Origin: Blasia pusilla
Lineage: Eukaryota; Marchantiophyta; Marchantiopsida; Blasiales
Direction of reading: 5' to 3'
Assembly (NCBI GenBank): GCA_050084515.1
Contig: CM114271.1
Location: 26,784,001 to 26,848,000 of the forward strand
Length of the DNA stretch: 64,000 nucleotides
Numbering within the stretch: the first letter of the stretch is position 1; each line of letters starts with the position of its first letter. A model generated the notes under the pieces. It saw nothing but the letters and a program-made list of their open reading frames with translations. It searched no databases and was not told the DNA's origin. The translations under genes and the position numbers were made by a program. Positions 60,473-64,000 of this stretch are shown in pieces.

Positions 60473-60904
60473 ATGAACGATGACTTGGGAGGTGAAACAA
60501 AGATCTTCATTGTGACACCATCTCCAACTGACCCGAGGTATGCAAGTATGTCTTACTTGTTTAAAGTGAGGTGCCCAGTCCATAGTAAATTACACACTAA
60601 CATGTGCCCAAAGAAGCTACACTTGGAACACAATTTGAGACAACATTTGGTTAGTCATGATAACTTAGATGCCTTGGATACCAAAGAAGCTACTGTTGAA
60701 ATTTCATTGAGGTTTGGGAAGAGAGGAAGACCAAGGAAGGTAGATGGCAAGGATCTGTATCCTTCTCAAGGGTCAATACTGAAATTCTTCGGAGAGGATA
60801 AGTCCAAGGGAGGGAGCTCGACAAGTAAAGGTGGTTGTGATCCTAGTGTAGATCGTGGATTAAGTTTACTCTACTGGGGGTTGTGGGATCAAATAGTCAA
60901 ATAG
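60473..60904 (+). CDS. AT-hook and PIP-box-like segment of DDE-like gene
   Basis: The frame continues from the previous segment. Residues 34-62 of this piece hold a second Cys/His group (CPVHSKLHTNMCPKKLH, then HNLRQHLVSH). Residues 84-89 are KRGRPRK-type, a classical AT-hook (nt 60716-60739). Residues 99-106 are QGSILKFF, which fits the PCNA-interacting peptide rule Q-x-x-I-x-x-F-F (nt 60767-60790). Both lie in a basic, Ser/Gly-rich and probably disordered linker. The frame stops at TAG 60902. DNA binding and PCNA binding are inferred from motifs. Confidence 0.55.
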   Translation: MNDDLGGETKIFIVTPSPTDPRYASMSYLFKVRCPVHSKLHTNMCPKKLHLEHNLRQHLVSHDNLDALDTKEATVEISLRFGKRGRPRKVDGKDLYPSQGSILKFFGEDKSKGGSSTSKGGCDPSVDRGLSLLYWGLWDQIVK

Positions 60905-61049
60905 AGAGGAGAGAACATGGATGTGAAGGGTGTTCTTGATGATCAAGAGGGAGGAGCAATGTGGGATTGTGAGTTGACTTGTTTTGCATAGATTTACAAC
61001 CGCAATACTGGTTCAATTGTGAAAATAATGGGTTCATTTTAGACACAAA

Positions 61050-61457
61050 CATTGTGAGAGATTTGTAAACCTAACATGTACAAAATGCGAGTCTGTAAAG
61101 CGGTTGGATGATTTCCGTGGTTGGATGTACAGGGAAGCGAAAGCTTTAGTGCCTAGAGGAGGGAGAGATACCAGTGGTGGGATACGGTTGGACCGTCTCA
61201 CCAAATCAGAACTCAAACGACATGTAGGTGCATTGTCTTCCAAATTTAGAGGGCAAAGATGGCTTTTGTCACAATATGCAGCCAAAGTGTCTACCTTGAG
61301 TACAAAGAGCAAGAAGCTAGAAGAGTTGTTAGGAGAAGCAGCCGATAGGAAAGATTTGAGATTATTCTTGAGGAATATAGTAAATGGACATAGGAGTGGT
61401 GCTTTTGGTGGGAAGGAAGCTTTGTGGGATTTCATGATAGATGAAGCAAAAATCTAA
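61050..61457 (+). CDS. Cys-pair and helical segment of DDE-like gene
   Basis: It starts HCERFVNLTCTKCESVKRLD and goes on as the 117-residue frame DDFRGWMYREAKALVPRGGR, LDRLTKSELKRHVGALSSKF, LSTKSKKLEELLGEAADRKD and GKEALWDFMIDEA. The C-x7-C-x2-C group followed by a long basic helix resembles the zinc/helix region found before the catalytic core in P-element- or Kolobok-like transposases. That comparison is by architecture, not by alignment. A one-base loss in an A run at about 61,452 shifts the frame into the next part. Confidence 0.5.
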   Translation, partial: HCERFVNLTCTKCESVKRLDDFRGWMYREAKALVPRGGRDTSGGIRLDRLTKSELKRHVGALSSKFRGQRWLLSQYAAKVSTLSTKSKKLEELLGEAADRKDLRLFLRNIVNGHRSGAFGGKEALWDFMIDEAKI

Positions 61458-61790
61458 GCATGGCAGCCAAGGGATTTCGCTACAGTAAGAGAACTAGAGC
61501 CATATCCCAAGCCATGTTGCAATTTGGTGGTCGAAAAGTGGCCCTAAAATTTAGGAGGGCCAAGTCTAAAGGCTGTGAAGCGTGATAGAGCTTAACTTTG
61601 TGTGGAGGTATTCCAAGAGGTGTCTTGGGTGTTATTAGCATCAAAGGTGGCCCTAGAAATTCATGCAGATGTGCCTGTCATGTTTGCAGAGGATGAAACT
61701 AGGATTAAAGAGAGACCAAGGTCCATTCCTCCGGATGATCTACCTCTATACAATTTATGGTTAAGTTTAAGTATCATATAGTCTTGTTCA
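61453..61790 (+). CDS. First catalytic block (AEDET) of DDE-like gene
   Basis: After a frameshift the reading continues SMAAKGFRYSKRTRAISQAM, LQFGGRKVA, NLGGPSLKAVKRDRA (after a second shift) and VEVFQEVSWVLLASKVALEI. It reaches HADVPVMFAEDETRIKERP (Asp at nt 61692-61694). A hydrophobic strand ending in an acidic pair is what the first Asp of an RNase H-fold transposase looks like. This segment has at least three disruptions. Confidence 0.5.
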
Positions 61791-61844
61791 TTTAATTGAG
61801 TCACAGTCTTACTCAATGAATTGTTTTTCATATATGGGAGGCAA

Positions 61845-62516
61845 AATACGACACCTTGATTGGGTTCTGTGGCCAAAGAGAAGGACATATATGTTCTTAT
61901 GGACTGGAGGTTTTAGTGGGTGAAGATGATGAGGGATATCATAAAAATTTGAGTACTTTTAAAGGCTACACTAAAGGCATGTATGCTTGAGTAGTCATTG
62001 TAAATCCTCTTCATGAGTCTATGCCCAAGTTAGCCAACTATAACTTGTAATAACTTCACTACAAATTGGGTGAGACATCCGTGGATTGAATTGGAATCCA
62101 TGTGGGATAAGCGTTGTCGTGCGTATGTTGGTCCTCTCTTAGGATATGCTAGTGATGGGGATGCTTGTTGACAAAAATTGATGATGGAAGACTACAGAGG
62201 AGCTAATAGTTATGTTCTGAAGTATAGTGTGGGTTGGGAAGGATGGAAACACTCTGTGTCTATAATTCCTAATGGGGATCTATAAGGTTTTGGAGACCAA
62301 GATCCAACCCACAACACAAAGAAGGCAATTAACCCACTAGACCGATGTTCTGCTACTTTAGTCCTTGGAGATCAACATGCCTCATTATCTTATGTAACTA
62401 ACGTATACAATCACTACAAAGTGACTGAATATGGATTGAAGTGGGATGATGTGAATAGAAGTGACAGACGGAATTGGGTAAGCCCTCAAAGGATAGTTGC
62501 AAGGAGAGTGCAACTA
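61845..62516 (+). CDS. Middle and second catalytic block (SDGDA) of DDE-like gene
   Basis: The frames give LIGFCGQREGHICSYGLEVL, KGYTKGMYA-stop-VVIVNPLHESMPKL, then HPWIELESMWDKRCRAYVGP and LLGYASDGDAC-stop-QKLMMEDY (Asp at nt 62154-62156). INPLDRCSATLVLGDQHAS and NVYNHYKVTEYGL, WDDVNRSDRRNWVSPQRI follow. The stop after GDAC is TGA where a basic residue would fit, suggesting CGA to TGA. The VVIVNPLHE strand and the SDGD turn look like conserved core elements. Confidence 0.5.
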
Positions 62517-62560
62517 GGAGTTTTTTTTTTCACAAAAAGGAGTTTTTTTTTTCACAAAAA
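62517..62560 (+). repeat. Exact 22 bp tandem duplication inside the DDE-like gene
   Basis: GGAG, ten T and CACAAAAA occur twice, at 62517-62538 and 62539-62560. Because 22 is not a multiple of three, the duplication changes the reading frame of the gene. Confidence 0.95.
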
Positions 62561-63097
62561 CATGACTTGAGGGGTCGAGTAGTGTTAGCATCTAAAGTGT
62601 CTTGGTTTTTCAGATTTTGTAGGGTTTGGTTGAAGTATGGGGATCATTCTGTAACCGGAAATGTTGGATCTATGAAAAAGAAAAACATGAGATATGTCCA
62701 AGCTTTCCATTATATTAACATGTCATGTCATTTCATTGTACTAATGACATGTGCCTTCCATGACAAGTGGCCATATCTCAAAGTCCCTTTTCACTTGTTG
62801 GGTTCTGACTGTTGTGAAATATTTTTCAGCAAAGTAGGAGGCATGAGCGGCCATGAACAAAATTATGACTTTGGATCTTTGTTAGATAGTGTTGTGGGAG
62901 TGAACCGAATCGCTAGGTTGGAGTTTGGTCCAGAGGGCTTGAAGATAGGTCGTTCGCATCCAAAGCAGGACCATGTGTGGGGTACTTTACATCCCTTAGG
63001 AGCAAAAGAGTTGGCTCCTGATTTTTTTTATTACTCATTAGTTGGGACTAATGAGCTAGTAGTTGACGCCCTCAAAGAGAGCTTGGATGATGCCTAG
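62561..63097 (+). CDS. Third catalytic block (DCCEIFF) of DDE-like gene
   Basis: The reading frame gives LRGRVVLASKVSWFFRFCRV, MRYVQAFHYINMSCHFIVLM, KWPYLKVPFHLLGSDCCEIF and FSKVGGMSGHEQNYDFGSLL. The Glu of SDCCEIFFS (nt 62816-62818) in a helix before FFS matches the placement of the final Glu in P/Kolobok/hAT-like DDE enzymes (compare the ENFF-type motif). The end LGAKELAPDFFYYSLVGTNE and LVVDALKESLDDA runs to a single TAG at 63,095, and the same frame continues afterwards. Confidence 0.55.
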   Translation, partial: HDLRGRVVLASKVSWFFRFCRVWLKYGDHSVTGNVGSMKKKNMRYVQAFHYINMSCHFIVLMTCAFHDKWPYLKVPFHLLGSDCCEIFFSKVGGMSGHEQNYDFGSLLDSVVGVNRIARLEFGPEGLKIGRSHPKQDHVWGTLHPLGAKELAPDFFYYSLVGTNELVVDALKESLDDA

Positions 63098-64000
63098 TGC
63101 ATACTAACCAGGTTGAACATGTCTCCTATAACTTCTTTGCCACTTGCCCAAAGAAGATGGTGGTTGCATCCTTGGGATTTGGAGGCAGAGACATGGCCAG
63201 ACACTGTTGTAATGAAGGAATTTGTGACATGTGATGATGTTGAGGATCAATTGGATCATCAATCTACAGTACGGCCACCTCCTATTGAGGAATCAGGCAT
63301 AGACTGTGTGATGTTGGAAGATCTAAATTGTCTTAATGCATTGACTAATGTTGAAGAAACACATGTGCAGGCTCCTCCCTCTGCTATAGATGGATATGCT
63401 GATATGGATTTAGATCCATCTACCGAGGTTAAGTTATTGGGACATGAGGTAAGACATATATTTTCACAAGTTTTGCAAGATGTCACGGATGTGCAAGTTC
63501 CTTACAGAGTGGTTCTGATAGTGACTTTTGAGGGGAAAGTATACTTCAAATCTAGACTTGTGAGTGAACTATCTTGCAATCCTTTCATGTCAAAGGATAG
63601 GCTAACGCGGATGGCCCAGAAGACATTCTACACCACTGGTAAGGGAAAAGAACGCAACCCAGATTCTCCATCTTGTTTTGTAGATATTGGAAGTGACATT
63701 GTTGTTTTGTTTGAGTCTTTGGCGCTTGCTCGTCCTTGCACTCGATCACGTAAATCAAATAACAAAAAAGGCAATGAAAATAAAGTGGAGCAAACGGTTA
63801 TCACTAAAGAATTTTGGTTAGCTCGCATTTTGTTCATCAAACGAAAGTATGGAAGTCAATGGAGTAGATGTCTTCGCCCCATTGATCTTTTGGACAAATC
63901 AGAGTCCTCAGTTGGACAAACATGGAGTGTATGTCAAATGCCTTGCAATTGGTACCAGCACTTTGGTAAAACCAATACCTTATTCACCTATAATGCATGT
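63098..64000 (+). CDS. C-terminal region of DDE-like gene, open to the window edge
   Basis: In phase with the previous segment, about 300 codons run without a stop to the last base. The start is LTRLNMSPITSLPLAQRRWW. An acidic stretch follows (VEDQLDHQSTVRPPPIEESG, LDPSTEVKLLGHEV), then PYRVVLIVTFEGKVYFKSRL and LTRMAQKTFYTTGKGKERNP, a basic RKSNNKKGNENK stretch and YGSQWSRCLRPIDLLDKSES. I recognise no domain. The end of the gene is outside the window. Confidence 0.55.

Overview
This 64 kb window is nuclear DNA of a land plant. Its only clearly intact host gene is an intron-containing, transit-peptide-bearing organellar GatB (10,790-15,287). Almost everything else is plant transposable-element debris: Ty3/gypsy, Ty1/copia and CACTA (En/Spm). 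There is no operon structure, CRISPR array or dense bacterial-type coding. I infer a non-flowering plant (moss, liverwort, lycophyte or fern) from the style of the repeats and of a DDE-type protein at the right end. Sequence alone does not prove this.

Layout. 1-2,953 is a deleted Ty3/gypsy element on the minus strand, with two ~394 bp LTRs, RNase H and integrase remnants and a PHD finger. 2,954-10,000 is AT-rich with no gene found. 10,200-10,755 is a ~67 bp tandem repeat directly before gatB, and gatB intron 1 holds an unrelated ~84 bp tandem repeat. 15,288-28,000 has no convincing gene; it contains a 54 bp minisatellite (22.75-22.98 kb) and a weak minus-strand candidate exon (23.1-23.4 kb). 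A CACTA-type terminus lies at 28,002, and LTR debris at 29.2-30.15 kb.

32.5-50.7 kb is a nest of retrotransposons. A minus-strand gypsy element (LTR-like 32.6-33.09, PHD 33.4-33.6, integrase 35.0-35.6, RNase H/RT 40.6-41.6) is interrupted by a solo LTR (34,004-34,847, ACGA target duplication) and by a complete but multiply stopped copia element (35,613-40,598, CCACT target duplication). It is cut at 41,624 by a third element's 1,280 bp LTR and gag. A further gypsy copy contributes gag and protease on the minus strand (46.0-48.4 kb), followed by an LTR-like block and an inverted 3' fragment up to 50.72 kb.

50,718-56,739 is the 3' part of a CACTA element: the transposase C-terminal domains, then a second gene with Transposase_24-like and Tnp1-like domains, ending in a TAGTG terminus. 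58,044-58,160 is a (CT)n microsatellite. From about 59.7 kb to the right edge is a large plus-strand coding region that I cannot assign to a named family. It has a Cys/His-rich N-terminus, an AT-hook, a PCNA-interacting-peptide-like motif and three conserved blocks that look like a DDE-type catalytic core. It is broken by stops and frameshifts up to 63.1 kb but open from there to the window end. It is the most interesting object here: probably the transposase of an undescribed or poorly described DNA transposon.
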